From: Olleya sp. Bg11-27
Lineage (GTDB): Bacteria > Bacteroidota > Bacteroidia > Flavobacteriales > Flavobacteriaceae
Reading direction: 5' to 3'
Length of the DNA stretch: 64,000 bases
NCBI RefSeq assembly: GCF_002831645.1
Contig: NZ_CP025117.1
Span: 1,061,514-1,125,513 of the forward strand
The position numbers and the translations under genes were made by a program. Each line of letters opens with the position of its first letter. The stretch's first letter is position 1. The notes under the pieces were generated by a model, which saw only the letters and a program-made list of their open reading frames with translations, did not search any database and had not been told where the DNA came from. Positions 9,992 through 20,413 of the stretch are shown here, piece after piece.

Positions 9992-10945
9992 ATGAAAAAC
10001 AGAATAACAGTAATCCTATTAGTACTTATTGTAACCAGTTGCGTGTCGCCAAAAGTGTATAAAGAGTTAGAAAGTAAATACGCGACGTTAAAACAGGAAA
10101 ATAGAACTTTAAGAGATGAAAATGGTGAGTTGCTAAAAACAAAAAATGAAGCTGCAAATGACTTAGCGGAATTACAAACAAAGTATGACGAAGCTGTAAA
10201 GCGTCGTGACCAATTAGAATCTGACTATGCCGTGACTAAAAGTAAGTACGATACGCTAAAAGCATCTTATGATGCGTTGGATGCTAATAGTAGTTCTGCA
10301 ATTGCGGCAAACACTCAAAAAAATAGAGAGTTGTTAGCGCAATTAGAAACAAAAGAACAGGCGTTAGCTACAGAAAATGCTAGATTGGCACAACTTAAAA
10401 AAGAGTTAGAGTCTCGTTCGCAACGTGTAGCAGATTTGGAAAGTATTATTGCGTCTAAAGAAGCAGAAATGACAGCCCTAAAAAATGCAATCTCAAGTGC
10501 GCTAACGGACTTTGAAGGTAAAGGGTTAACGGTAGAACAGCGTAACGGTAAAGTATACGTGTCTATGGAAAATAAATTATTGTTTCAATCTGGTAGCTGG
10601 GCAGTCGGGACACAAGGTCGTAAAGCGGTTAAGCAATTAGGTACCGTGTTAGGAGATAATCCAGAAATTTCTGTTCTAATAGAAGGACATACGGACAATG
10701 CGCCTTACCCAGCAAAAGGGAATATTAGTAATAACTGGGATTTATCCACAAAACGTGCGACAGCAATTGTGTCTATATTGCAAGAAAACGGTAATATAAA
10801 AGCCGATAATTTAACAGCTGCTGGTCGTGGCGAATTTGCCCCTATCGCACCAAACACAACAGCAGAAGGGAAGGCTAAAAACCGTCGTATTGAAGTGATT
10901 TTAACTCCAAAACTAGATAAGATTACCAATCTTTTAAATAATTAA
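9992..10945 (+). CDS. OmpA-family peptidoglycan-binding lipoprotein with coiled coil
   Basis: The 317-residue protein opens with a lipoprotein signal (LLVLIVTSCVSPK, lipobox TSC). Residues about 25 to 165 form a long heptad-rich coiled coil, and the C-terminal 120 residues are an OmpA domain. The peptidoglycan-binding motif is visible as IEGHTDNAPY, NNWDLSTKRATAIVSIL and KAKNRRIEVIL. The protein should be anchored in the outer membrane, reach through the periplasm with the coiled coil and bind the cell wall. It probably shares a transcript with exonuclease III. A strong terminator hairpin follows about 110 nt downstream. Confidence 0.92.
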   Translation: MKNRITVILLVLIVTSCVSPKVYKELESKYATLKQENRTLRDENGELLKTKNEAANDLAELQTKYDEAVKRRDQLESDYAVTKSKYDTLKASYDALDANSSSAIAANTQKNRELLAQLETKEQALATENARLAQLKKELESRSQRVADLESIIASKEAEMTALKNAISSALTDFEGKGLTVEQRNGKVYVSMENKLLFQSGSWAVGTQGRKAVKQLGTVLGDNPEISVLIEGHTDNAPYPAKGNISNNWDLSTKRATAIVSILQENGNIKADNLTAAGRGEFAPIAPNTTAEGKAKNRRIEVILTPKLDKITNLLNN

Positions 10946-10949
10946 TTAG

Positions 10950-11038
10950 GGCGTTACCGCAAGGGGCGGGCTATCCGTTATATCTTTTTTTGCCATTTAT
11001 GGCAGCAAAAAAAGGATGCCACTACTATCCCTAACGCA
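10950..11038 (-). repeat. Intergenic hairpin repeat, copy A
   Basis: Read on the minus strand this segment contains GATAGTAGTGGCATCC, a T-run, then AAAAAAAGATATAACGGATA followed by GCCCG. The same two blocks recur at 20208-20352 and, more diverged, at 56006-56075. GGCATCC can pair with GGATAGCC and the T-run with the A-run, so an RNA or single strand would fold. See findings. Confidence 0.7.
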
Positions 11039-11054
11039 AACCTTAATACACATT

Positions 11055-11092
11055 AGACCTTTAGTTACTAACAATAACTAAAGGTCTTTTTT
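11055..11092 (+). terminator. Rho-independent terminator after the OmpA lipoprotein gene
   Basis: A perfect 13-bp stem (AGACCTTTAGTTA paired with TAACTAAAGGTCT) with a short loop is followed by a run of T. It closes the xth/OmpA transcript, just before the aldo/keto reductase start at 11125. Confidence 0.85.
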
Positions 11093-11124
11093 ATATTTGT
11101 TGAATATCCTAAATTTTCAAATCG

Positions 11125-12159
11125 ATGAAATACACAACATTACCAAACACAGCTATTAAAGTCAGTAAAATTTGTTTAGGTACCATGACCTTTGGTAACC
11201 AAAATACTGAAGAAGAAGGACATGCACAGTTAAACTACGCAGTAGAGCAAGGGGTTAATTTTATTGATACTGCAGAATTATATCCTGTACCAGCAACAGC
11301 AGAGACATCAGGTAGGACAAGTGAAATTATTGGGACTTGGCTTAAACATCAAAAACGAGAAGCGCTTGTTATCGCTTCTAAAATTGCAGGAACAGGAGAT
11401 TATACGGCACATATACGTACAACAGGATTTACAGCAGAGTCTATTAGAGAAGCAGTTGATCTAGAATTAAAAAGACTACAAACAGATTATATAGACCTGT
11501 ATCAACTGCATTGGCCAGAACGTGAAACCAATACCTTTGGAGTTAGAGATTATAATCATAATCCAAATGATCCATGGACGGATAATTTTAGAGAAGTGCT
11601 AGAGGCTTTGGATCAAATAAAAAAAGAAGGTAAAATTAGACAAATAGGGCTGTCAAACGAAAAAGCATGGGGAACGATGCGTTATCTAGAAGAGGCTAAA
11701 AATAACAACCTGCTAAGACCAGTAACCATCCAAAATGCATATTCTCTTTTAAATCGTGTTTTTGAAGGTGATATGGCCGAGGTGTCTATCCGAGAAAATA
11801 TTGGGTTGTTAGTTTATTCTCCTATGGCATTTGGTGTGCTTTCGGGAAAATATATTAAAGGAATAGAAGGCGAAAAGGCCCGTTTAAACTTGTTTCCAAG
11901 ATTTGCTAGATACAGTAGTGAACAGTCAACTGAGGCTACACGACAGTATTTAGAATTAGCAGAAGCCAACAATATGACACTCGCTCAAATGTCACTTTCT
12001 TTTGTCAATAAGCGTGTTTTTGTGACTAGTAATATTATTGGAGCAACTACTATAAAACAGCTGAAAGAGAATATTGATTCTATTAATTTAACATTAAATA
12101 ATGAATTAATGCAAGAAATAGAGAAGATACATGCAGGAATTCCAAATCCGGCTCCTTGA
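11125..12159 (+). CDS. tas: NADP(H)-dependent aldo/keto reductase, Tas-like
   Basis: The 344-residue protein is a full-length aldo/keto reductase of the Tas subgroup, very close in layout to E. coli Tas (346 residues). Visible motifs are GTMTFGNQNTEEEGHAQLNY near the N terminus, the catalytic Asp and Tyr of FIDTAELYPVP, Lys in VIASKIAG, the His of LYQLHWPER, and the cofactor end region NIIGATTIKQLKENI. The carbonyl substrate cannot be read from sequence. It stands alone between two terminated units. Confidence 0.93.
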   Translation: MKYTTLPNTAIKVSKICLGTMTFGNQNTEEEGHAQLNYAVEQGVNFIDTAELYPVPATAETSGRTSEIIGTWLKHQKREALVIASKIAGTGDYTAHIRTTGFTAESIREAVDLELKRLQTDYIDLYQLHWPERETNTFGVRDYNHNPNDPWTDNFREVLEALDQIKKEGKIRQIGLSNEKAWGTMRYLEEAKNNNLLRPVTIQNAYSLLNRVFEGDMAEVSIRENIGLLVYSPMAFGVLSGKYIKGIEGEKARLNLFPRFARYSSEQSTEATRQYLELAEANNMTLAQMSLSFVNKRVFVTSNIIGATTIKQLKENIDSINLTLNNELMQEIEKIHAGIPNPAP

Positions 12160-12308
12160 GAAATGTAAGGTTTTACTGTTAAATCACTGTTAAATTAGTG
12201 TTATTTAACGATGAATATTGCGTTTAGTCTATAATAGTATTTTTAACAGTTTTTAAACGGCGTTTTTTTTTAGTTTAGGTCTCTAATTAACTAACGACTT
12301 CTTATAAA

Positions 12309-15300
12309 ATGAAAAAAACTACGTTCATTTTAGCTGTGCTACTATTGTTTATAGGCTGGCAAGCTAATTCACAAATTACTACTTACCCTTATACGGAAGA
12401 CTTCGAAGCAGGAGATGGAGGATGGATAGCCGATAATACCGTGGCAGGGACATGGGCACTTGGGTTACCAGCAGATGCTGTAATTAATAGCGCGGCTTCA
12501 GGTGCTAATTCATGGATGACTAATTTAACTGGGAATTATAATATTTCAGAAAATTCAAATGTAACAAGTCCTGTATTTGACTTGTCATCATTAACAGCGC
12601 CGACGGTTTCATTTAGTATATGGTGGGAATCAGAATTTAGTTGGGATGGAGCAGTTTTTCAAAGTTCTATAGATAATGGGGTGACTTGGCAAAATGTAGG
12701 AGCACTTGGTGATCCTAATAATTGGTATACTGATGGCACTATAAATAGTAGTCCGGGAGGACAACAAATAGGTTGGACAGGACGTGATGGTACTGGGTCA
12801 GAAGGATGGGTTACTGCTTCTCATTTATTAGAGGGTTTAGCGGGAGAGGCTAATGTAATCTTTAGATTTGCATTTTCGTCAGATACATCGGGGCAAGATG
12901 ATGGATTTGCTTTTGACGATGTTTCCGTTTTTAATACAAATTGTGTAAACCCTTCTGGGATTGTTGCAGGAGGTCTTACTGCAACATCTGTTGATTTATC
13001 ATGGACGATGGGTGGCGCAGAAACGTCGTGGGAAGTTGTAATCCAGGCACCAGGAACAGGGATGCCTACTGTTGCAGGTTTACTTGCTACATCTAATACA
13101 TTATATACGGATAATACATTATCGCCAGCAACAGAGTATGAGGTTTACGTTAGGGCTGATTGCGGTTCTGAGTTTAGTATATGGTCGGGTCCTGTCACTT
13201 TTACGACGGCATGTTCTGTTTTTGCACCAGATTATTTTCAAGATTTCACAACAATTCCAGCAAGTTGTTGGGATGTAGCAAATAATGGAGATGCTACAAC
13301 AGGTCCAACAGATATCGGAACATCTACATGGAGTAATGATGGTTTCCTAAATAATGGAACTACAGGAGCGTATAAAATAAATTTATATCAAGCCGTAAGA
13401 AGTGATTGGCTTTTAAGTCCAATTTTTGATTTAACAGGAGTTCCTTATCAAGTAGAATTCGATTTTGGAGTTATGACGTTTGCTAGTAGTACAACAGCTG
13501 GTACTTTAGGTTCTGATGATACAGTAGAGCTTTTAATTACTACAGATAATGGAACTACTTGGACGGTTTTAGAAACTTTTGACGCAACATCGGTTATTCC
13601 TTCAAATGGAGTACATGTTGTACAAGATTTAACAACATATTCAGGAATGACTGCTCAATTTGGGATCAGAGCATCAGACGGAATCGTTGATGATACACCA
13701 GATAATGATGTGTTTGTTGATAATTTTCAAGTGAGAGCAATACCTTCTTGCGCGGATCCATTAGCTATAGTAGCAACGGTTACAGGAGATACAACTGCAG
13801 ATATTACATGGGATGCCGGAGATACAGAAACAGAATGGCAAATTTGGGTACAAGCGGTAGGAACAGGAATTCCAACAACAGATGGAGTTGTAACTAGTTT
13901 AAATGCACCGTACCCGGCAACGGGATTAACACCAAGTACAGCGTATGAAGTGTATATTAGAGGAAATTGTGGAACAAATGGGTATAGCGAATGGATAGGA
14001 CCAGTAAATTTTATCACTTTTAACACGCCTCCGCCAGCTCCTATTGGTGTAAATTGTACGAGTGGAAATTCTACTTTTATATTTACGGAGGACTTTGGTT
14101 CTGATACTGATTATATTCCAACAGGTTGGACGGGTACTACTTTTGTGGACACAGATGGAAACTGGGATATAACAACCGTAAATAGTAATTCAGGAGGTAC
14201 TGGTCCAAATATTACTTGGGATGGCAATGTAGGAACTCACTTAGAGTATGAGGGTTCTGGAAATACAACTAACGTGGCTTCGGCAATTTCACCAGCAATA
14301 GATTTATCTACAGCTTTAGATGGTGCAGAGTTATCTTTTTATATGCACGCTTTTGGTAGTAATATGGGAACTTTGAATGTAGGTATAAGTACTTCTCAGA
14401 CAGGACCATTTACGACAGCGTATACATGGATAGGAGATTATCAAACATCCGCTGATGAAGCATGGGTTCCAGTTGGTGTTAACTTAGACTCTTACTTAGG
14501 GCAGGTTGTTTATATCGAGTTTAGTTATGTTGGAACAGGTGATACATTTGAAGCCGATATGTCAATCGACCATGTTAGCGTTGAAACTTGTGGTGATTTT
14601 TGTATTGCACCTAATAATATTACGGCAACAAACATAACTTCAACATCAGTAGATGTTTCTTGGACGCCAAGTGGTGCTGAAACACAATGGAATTATGTTG
14701 TGCAATTGGTAGGAACGGGAGTGCCAACATCTGGAACTACAGTGAGTGTTTCTAATATTTCAGAAACAGTACTAAGTCCAAACACGGATTATGAGGTTTA
14801 TGTACAATCAATTTGTGCTACAGGTACCAGTTTGTGGGCAGGCCCTTTTAATTTTACTACTTTGTTAGAGTTCGATTTTGTCTTAGATTGTGCAACAGGT
14901 GGGCCGCAAAGTATCGATTATTGTTATGATAGTAATGATACAAACGTTTTTACGTTTACATCGCTAGATGGTACACCGCTTAATCTGACAATTAATGCAG
15001 GACAAGTTGAAAATAACTTTGATGAGGTTATTGTATTAGACTCTGATGGCGTTACTAACTTAAATGCCGCAACGCCTTATGGTTCAGATGGTCAATTAGC
15101 AGGTTTAACATTCCAATCTACAGGAGATACAATTTCTTTTGCTGTAGAATCCGATGGAAGTGTTAGCTGTCAAAGTAGCACTACATTTGCTTCAATTAAT
15201 TTTACTGTAGCTTGTGCAACTTGTGTTAATCCAGTAGCAACATTTGTGGTTGTTGACGATTGTGCAAATGGTGATCAATTTTTAGTAGATGTTGATGTAA

Positions 15301-17177
15301 CATCATTAGGTGATGCAACTTCTCTTTTAATAGAAGATAACCAAGGTGGTATACCAGTAGGTGTTAGTGCAACAGGTATCCAACAATTTGGACCATATCC
15401 TTTTAATACAGATATTATTTTTACAGTATCTAATGTAGATGATGCTAATTGTGTTATTACTAGTAGTGCAATAGCTTTAGCGGCTTGTCCTCCAAGTAAT
15501 GACAACCCATGTAATGCAACAGTCGCTTTAGTTAATAATGGAGAGGCTTGTATCGATATAAACTCTGGAACTTTAGTAGAAGCAACAGATTCTGGATTAC
15601 CAGAAGAGGCTTGTTCCTCCGGGATAAACGATGATGTTTGGTATCAATTTACAGCATTAGGAGAGCAACAAATAATTCAAATTTTAAATGTTGCTGGAGG
15701 ATTTAACGTGGATCATGCACTTTATGAGGAAGGTGTAGATTGCAACGATTTAACACAATTATATTGTACTACAGAAGATGCAAGTGTAACACCGACATTA
15801 ATAGTAGGTAATGTCTATTATATTAGAGTATTCTCTGCGGGGACAACAGCAACAACGATAACTTTTGATTTATGTATTCAGACTTTAGGTGTGCCAACGT
15901 ATTGTACAGAGGCCGTACCAATTTGTTCAGATTTGTTAGAGCCATTCCCTAATGTGTCTGATAGTTCTGTAGCTCCTCCTTATTTAGATTATATGTGCTT
16001 AGGACTACAGCCAAATCCATTATGGAATAGTATTTATATTGATTTAGCAGGAGATTATACGTTTACTTTAGAGCAAACCTCTTTAGCAGGAGGATTAATT
16101 GATGTTGATTTTATTGTGTGGGGACCATTTCCTTCACTGGATGGAGGGTGTTACGAGTTGTTGCCTGAAAGCATAGGAGGTTGTAGTTATTCTGCTAGTC
16201 CAACAGAAACTATTGAGTTAGTAAATGCACCTGCTGATAGTGTTTATGTACTCTTGATTACAAATTTTGAAGGGAGCGATGGTACATATACCTTTACTCA
16301 AGATAGTGGGCCAGTTAATGGAGTTAATTGTGATGTTGCTTGTGAGGTTGCTTTAGATTATGATGGCATTGCAATAGAACAAGGTGTCTCTGCTCCAGAA
16401 GGAGAAAGCGATACTATTAATTTATGCGGATATGACTCTGTGACATTAACAGCTTCTACGGTATATGACGTGGATATTATTGGTTGGTATGTAAACGGAG
16501 TTTATCAGGATGGTCTTAATTCAGCAACTTTAGAGGTTACAGAATCTGGAACTTATCAAAGTCAAGTCAGCGGAGGTATTTGTGACGGTTTTCCTACATC
16601 AGTAAAAACGACTATCAATTTTTACGAATCGGCTACAGCCGATCAAGCCGTAGATATGGAATCTTGTGAAGATGCTTCTGGTATGGGTGAATTTGATTTA
16701 GAGTCTCAAACAGCAACAATATTAGGGGCGCAAAATTCTAGTGATTTTGTCGTTACTTATTATGCTGCTTTATCAGACGCTCAGTCAGGTACAGGGTCAA
16801 TAGCGTCGCCTTATATGGCAATAGATGGAACCACTATTTATGTTAGAGTTGAAGATGTAAATGCAGTAGGATCTAATTCTGGTTGTGCGTCCACTAATAC
16901 AAGCTTTAATTTACTGTTACAATCGTGTGTTTTTCCACAAGGTATTTCGCCAAATGGAGATCGTGTTAATGATAGTTTTGACTTGAGTAATTTTAATGTT
17001 CAAAATATAGAAATTTTTAACCGTAATGGTCGTTTAGTGTACTCTAAAGCCAATTATACTAACGAGTGGGAAGGGCAATCCGATAATGGAGATATGCTTC
17101 CAGTTGGAACATATTACTATGTAGTAAAATATAATGGAACTGAGGAAAAAGCCGCTTGGGTATATATAAATAGATAA
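12309..17177 (+). CDS. Secreted multidomain surface protein with FN3 repeats and T9SS type B sorting domain
   Basis: The 1622-residue protein has a signal peptide (FILAVLLLFIGWQANSQ), a jelly-roll/MAM-like domain (about 30-210), and alternating fibronectin type III repeats recognisable by TYEVY-like strands (YEVYVRADCG, YEVYIRGNCG, YEVYVQSICA). Further anchor-type beta domains follow, then Cys-rich linkers. The end (FPQGISPNGDRVNDSFD through GTYYYVVKYNG) is the gliding-motility-associated, T9SS type B sorting domain, so it is exported by the type IX system and kept at the surface. The next two genes, PorP/SprF-like and OmpA-PD40, are the usual partners of type B substrates. An adhesin or gliding role is likely; ligand unknown. 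Confidence 0.9.
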   Translation: MKKTTFILAVLLLFIGWQANSQITTYPYTEDFEAGDGGWIADNTVAGTWALGLPADAVINSAASGANSWMTNLTGNYNISENSNVTSPVFDLSSLTAPTVSFSIWWESEFSWDGAVFQSSIDNGVTWQNVGALGDPNNWYTDGTINSSPGGQQIGWTGRDGTGSEGWVTASHLLEGLAGEANVIFRFAFSSDTSGQDDGFAFDDVSVFNTNCVNPSGIVAGGLTATSVDLSWTMGGAETSWEVVIQAPGTGMPTVAGLLATSNTLYTDNTLSPATEYEVYVRADCGSEFSIWSGPVTFTTACSVFAPDYFQDFTTIPASCWDVANNGDATTGPTDIGTSTWSNDGFLNNGTTGAYKINLYQAVRSDWLLSPIFDLTGVPYQVEFDFGVMTFASSTTAGTLGSDDTVELLITTDNGTTWTVLETFDATSVIPSNGVHVVQDLTTYSGMTAQFGIRASDGIVDDTPDNDVFVDNFQVRAIPSCADPLAIVATVTGDTTADITWDAGDTETEWQIWVQAVGTGIPTTDGVVTSLNAPYPATGLTPSTAYEVYIRGNCGTNGYSEWIGPVNFITFNTPPPAPIGVNCTSGNSTFIFTEDFGSDTDYIPTGWTGTTFVDTDGNWDITTVNSNSGGTGPNITWDGNVGTHLEYEGSGNTTNVASAISPAIDLSTALDGAELSFYMHAFGSNMGTLNVGISTSQTGPFTTAYTWIGDYQTSADEAWVPVGVNLDSYLGQVVYIEFSYVGTGDTFEADMSIDHVSVETCGDFCIAPNNITATNITSTSVDVSWTPSGAETQWNYVVQLVGTGVPTSGTTVSVSNISETVLSPNTDYEVYVQSICATGTSLWAGPFNFTTLLEFDFVLDCATGGPQSIDYCYDSNDTNVFTFTSLDGTPLNLTINAGQVENNFDEVIVLDSDGVTNLNAATPYGSDGQLAGLTFQSTGDTISFAVESDGSVSCQSSTTFASINFTVACATCVNPVATFVVVDDCANGDQFLVDVDVTSLGDATSLLIEDNQGGIPVGVSATGIQQFGPYPFNTDIIFTVSNVDDANCVITSSAIALAACPPSNDNPCNATVALVNNGEACIDINSGTLVEATDSGLPEEACSSGINDDVWYQFTALGEQQIIQILNVAGGFNVDHALYEEGVDCNDLTQLYCTTEDASVTPTLIVGNVYYIRVFSAGTTATTITFDLCIQTLGVPTYCTEAVPICSDLLEPFPNVSDSSVAPPYLDYMCLGLQPNPLWNSIYIDLAGDYTFTLEQTSLAGGLIDVDFIVWGPFPSLDGGCYELLPESIGGCSYSASPTETIELVNAPADSVYVLLITNFEGSDGTYTFTQDSGPVNGVNCDVACEVALDYDGIAIEQGVSAPEGESDTINLCGYDSVTLTASTVYDVDIIGWYVNGVYQDGLNSATLEVTESGTYQSQVSGGICDGFPTSVKTTINFYESATADQAVDMESCEDASGMGEFDLESQTATILGAQNSSDFVVTYYAALSDAQSGTGSIASPYMAIDGTTIYVRVEDVNAVGSNSGCASTNTSFNLLLQSCVFPQGISPNGDRVNDSFDLSNFNVQNIEIFNRNGRLVYSKANYTNEWEGQSDNGDMLPVGTYYYVVKYNGTEEKAAWVYINR

Positions 17178-17205
17178 ACTAACTAGAAAACCAATAAGAT
17201 AACAG

Positions 17206-18111
17206 ATGAAAAAATTAGTATATATCGTATTCCTAGTGTTTATAGGTGTACAAGCCCAACAAGATCCGCAATATACACAATACATGTATAACATGAATGT
17301 GGTAAACCCGGCTTATGCTGGATCGACAGAAAGTGTTTCCATAGGGGCGCTTTATAGAAGTCAGTGGGTTGGTTTAGAAGGAGCTCCAACTACAGGGACG
17401 TTAGCCATACATTCTCCAGTAGGAAAGAATGTAGGTTTAGGTTTGTCTTTAATTAGTGATGAAATAGGACCTGTAACAGAAACAAATGCTTACGTTGATT
17501 TTTCTTATACTATACCAGTAGGAGTAACAACTAAATTAGCTTTTGGTTTAAAAGCAGGAGCCACGTTCCATGATATCGGATTAACAGGGATAGAATTAAT
17601 AGATCCTACGGATCAATTTTTTTCGCAGAATATAAATGAAACAACACCAAATATAGGGGCGGGTTTATATTTTTATAAGCCAAGTAAATTTTATATCTCA
17701 GCCTCTATTCCAAATATCTTAAGCTCAGTGCATTTGGATGCTAATGGTACTAAAATAGGGTCGGAGACGCAACACTTTTTTGGAGCAGCTGGATATGTGT
17801 TTGACTTATCAGAAAACTTTAAGTTAAAACCACATGCTCTGGCTAAAGTGGCATTTGATGCCCCAGTAAGTTTTGATGTTAATTTAAATTTATTCATGTA
17901 CGACTTTGTTGAGGTAGGTGCAGGTTACCGTATAGACGATTCTTTTAGTGGAATGATTAATTTTTTAGTTGCTCCAAATTTAAGAATAGGTTACGCCTAT
18001 GACACAATCCAATCTCAATTAGATGTGGTTACTAATTCTTCTCATGAGATTTTTATCAATTTTGATATTAATCTTCCAAGTAAAGTATCACGCTCACCAC
18101 GTTATTTCTAA
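17206..18111 (+). CDS. PorP/SprF family type IX secretion membrane protein
   Basis: The 301-residue product has a signal peptide (VYIVFLVFIGVQAQ) followed at once by QDPQYTQYMYNMNVVNPAYAGS, the hallmark N-terminal motif of PorP/SprF proteins. The rest is an outer membrane beta-barrel pattern ending with an aromatic C terminus (SRSPRYF). SprF-type proteins are needed to secrete or anchor their partner type B substrate, here the gene 28 nt upstream. The three genes from 12309 to 20037 are closely spaced and form one operon. Confidence 0.94.
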   Translation: MKKLVYIVFLVFIGVQAQQDPQYTQYMYNMNVVNPAYAGSTESVSIGALYRSQWVGLEGAPTTGTLAIHSPVGKNVGLGLSLISDEIGPVTETNAYVDFSYTIPVGVTTKLAFGLKAGATFHDIGLTGIELIDPTDQFFSQNINETTPNIGAGLYFYKPSKFYISASIPNILSSVHLDANGTKIGSETQHFFGAAGYVFDLSENFKLKPHALAKVAFDAPVSFDVNLNLFMYDFVEVGAGYRIDDSFSGMINFLVAPNLRIGYAYDTIQSQLDVVTNSSHEIFINFDINLPSKVSRSPRYF

Positions 18112-18132
18112 TCCACTAAGCTAACCAAGACA

Positions 18133-20037
18133 ATGAAAAAAATACAATTATTTATAATAACACTTGTAACTTTGAGTAGCTTCAATATGACTGCTCAAAA
18201 TGACAATACTAAAAGTGCTGATAAGCATTTTGAAAAATTAGAATTTGTAGCAGCAGCCAAAGATTATGCTAAACTTGTAGAAAAAGGGGAAGCAGATGCT
18301 TACGTTTACAAGCGTTTAGCAGAAGCTAATTATAATACTTTCAATACTGTTGAAGCAGAAAAGTGGTACGCTAAGGCTTTGGAGACGGAGTCAAATGCAG
18401 ATATGCTTTTCAAGTATTCTGAAATGCTAAAGGCAAATGGTAAATATGACGCTTCAAATGCGCAGATGGAGACTTTTGTTTCTAAATATGGTACTGATGA
18501 TAGAGCTATTGCTTTTAATGTAAATCCAAATTATTTGGATGATATCTTAAAATCGGAAGAGAAATTTACTGTTACTAATTTAGAATTTAATACAGCAGCT
18601 TCTGATTTTGGAGGAACTTTAAAGGATGGTAAATTATATTTTACTTCTGCCCGAAATGATTCAAGACGTACTTACGGTTGGAATGGACAGCCGTATTTAG
18701 ATGTATACGAATTAACTGTTTCCGAGGGCGATAGTTTTTCTGAACCAACTGCATTAAATGGAAAAATAAACACAAAATTCCACGAAGGGATTGTTTCTAT
18801 TACCCCAGACGGTAACACTATGTATTTTTCTCGTGAGAGTTTTTTTAAAAACATGTATGAGAAATCTGAAGTAGGAAATACAAAAATTAGTGTGCTACAA
18901 TTGTTTAAAGCATCAAAAAGTGAAGGAGCTTGGGGAAATGTTGAAGCGTTGAATATTAATACAAACACGTATTCTGTAAAAAATCCATCTGTAAGTAAGG
19001 ATGGAAGTACATTGTATTTTGCATCAGATATGCCAGGAGGATTTGGTTTATATGATATCTACAAAGCAAGTATCGAATCTAACGGAATGCTTGGAACTCC
19101 GGAGAATTTAGGTAGTAAAATCAATACTTCTGGACAAGAGATGTTTCCTTTTGCAGGTGATGATGCGTATTTGTACTTTTCTTCTAATGGCCATTTGGGA
19201 CTAGGTAATTTAGATGTCTTTTATGCGGAGTATTCAGGGGATCGTATATTAAAAAATATAGGAGCACCTATAAATAGTAAGGCTGATGATTTTGCATTTA
19301 CTATATACGAAGATAAAAGTGGGTTTATTTCTTCCAATCGAGGAGGAGGAAAGGGTAGCGATGATGTTTATGCTATTAAAGAGATTAAACCTTTATGTGA
19401 CGTGGACATGATTGTAAGTGTTGAGAATGCTGAAACAGGTGAAAAGGTACCTAATGCTTCTGTAACGCTTTATGATGCTACAGGAAGTGTGTTAGCAACT
19501 CAGAATACAAATGCAGAGGGTGTTGTTACATTTAAAACAGATTGTGATATTGAAACTAGTTTGAAAATTACTAAAGAAGAGTTTGAAGATAATGCTGTAA
19601 CAGTGGAGTCTACAAAAGAAGAAACCAAAATGGTATCTGTAGACTTAACACCAATAAAGAAAATTATTATTGCTGACAAAGTCGTTTTAGATCCAATTTA
19701 TTTCGAATTTAATAAATCTGATATTACGTCACAAGGTGCTGGAGAGTTAGATCGATTAGTATTGGTGATGACTAAATATCCAGAAATGATTATTTATGCA
19801 ACTTCGCATACTGATAGTAGAGGTAAGGCGGGTTACAATATGAGTTTGTCAGATAGAAGAGCTAAAGCAACTGTAGCTTATGTCGTGTCTAAAGGAATTG
19901 ATGGAAGTAGAATGACAGGTGATGGAAAAGGTGAAACAGAACCTTTAGTGGACTGTGGATCTAGTTGTACAGAAGAGCAACATCAATTAAACAGACGTTC
20001 TGAGTTTATTATTGTAAGCGGAGGGCCTGGTAACTAA
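18133..20037 (+). CDS. OmpA family protein with TPR, PD40 and carboxypeptidase-regulatory-like domains
   Basis: The 634-residue protein has a signal peptide (FIITLVTLSSFNMTAQ), a TPR-like helical part (about 25-130), PD40/WD40-like beta-propeller repeats (DGKLYFTSARND, DGNTMYFSRESF, DGSTLYFASDMPGG, DAYLYFSSNG), a carboxypeptidase-regulatory-like domain (about 430-490) and a C-terminal OmpA domain (YFEFNKSDI, ATSHTDSRG, NRRSEFII). This arrangement is that of PorE-like proteins, which bind peptidoglycan and hold T9SS outer membrane assemblies. It is the last gene of the surface-protein operon, with a terminator starting about 40 nt after its stop. Confidence 0.92.
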   Translation: MKKIQLFIITLVTLSSFNMTAQNDNTKSADKHFEKLEFVAAAKDYAKLVEKGEADAYVYKRLAEANYNTFNTVEAEKWYAKALETESNADMLFKYSEMLKANGKYDASNAQMETFVSKYGTDDRAIAFNVNPNYLDDILKSEEKFTVTNLEFNTAASDFGGTLKDGKLYFTSARNDSRRTYGWNGQPYLDVYELTVSEGDSFSEPTALNGKINTKFHEGIVSITPDGNTMYFSRESFFKNMYEKSEVGNTKISVLQLFKASKSEGAWGNVEALNINTNTYSVKNPSVSKDGSTLYFASDMPGGFGLYDIYKASIESNGMLGTPENLGSKINTSGQEMFPFAGDDAYLYFSSNGHLGLGNLDVFYAEYSGDRILKNIGAPINSKADDFAFTIYEDKSGFISSNRGGGKGSDDVYAIKEIKPLCDVDMIVSVENAETGEKVPNASVTLYDATGSVLATQNTNAEGVVTFKTDCDIETSLKITKEEFEDNAVTVESTKEETKMVSVDLTPIKKIIIADKVVLDPIYFEFNKSDITSQGAGELDRLVLVMTKYPEMIIYATSHTDSRGKAGYNMSLSDRRAKATVAYVVSKGIDGSRMTGDGKGETEPLVDCGSSCTEEQHQLNRRSEFIIVSGGPGN

Positions 20038-20075
20038 GAAAACAACCATTTAACCAATAACCAAATTGTTAACCA

Positions 20076-20108
20076 AGAAAGTCACATCATGTTAGATGTG
20101 GCTTTTTT
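20076..20108 (+). terminator. Terminator of the surface-protein operon
   Basis: The stem AGTCACATC / GATGTGGCT with a loop of about six bases is followed by eight T. It lies just downstream of the OmpA-PD40 gene. Confidence 0.85.
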
Positions 20109-20207
20109 TTGTGACCTATATATTAATTTGAAAATGGATTTGAAATATAGTTATAGATGAGTTAGTACTTTGTAGAGATCAGTAGTAACATCTATTAGTT
20201 TATGCAT

Positions 20208-20352
20208 TAAGGATAGTAGTGGCATCCTTTTTAAAATTGAAGATGTTATCTGTCCTCATGTATAAAGGGAGGTCGTTAGTCGTGATTATTATTGTTAGTG
20301 TTGTTGTATAAAAAGATATAACGGATAGCCTGACCCTTTGGGTAATGCCATT
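20208..20352 (+). repeat. Intergenic hairpin repeat, copy B
   Basis: This copy lies in the opposite orientation to copy A. It has GGATAGTAGTGGCATCC followed by a T-run at its left end and AAAAAGATATAACGGATAGC at its right end, with about 90 nt of unrelated sequence between them instead of the short loop of copies A and C. It fills most of the 375-nt gap between two terminators. Confidence 0.7.
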
Positions 20353-20373
20353 ATAATTAGTGTTTATTAGGCA

Positions 20374-20412
20374 TAAAAAAAAGCCTCACTAAGTAAATAG
20401 TGAAGCTTTTTT
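20374..20412 (-). terminator. Terminator of the RNase E/G gene
   Basis: An imperfect stem (AAGCCTCACTA with TAGTGAAGCTT) is flanked by A and T runs, so it can act in both directions. It lies immediately downstream of the minus-strand stop codon at 20414. Confidence 0.75.
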
Positions 20413-20413
20413 G

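Noticed and set aside
15275-15505. Minus-strand frame inside the large surface protein gene
   Set aside because: It is a shadow of the long FN3 protein gene, without start context or similarity. The frames at 13072-13278 and 13727-14026 are the same kind.
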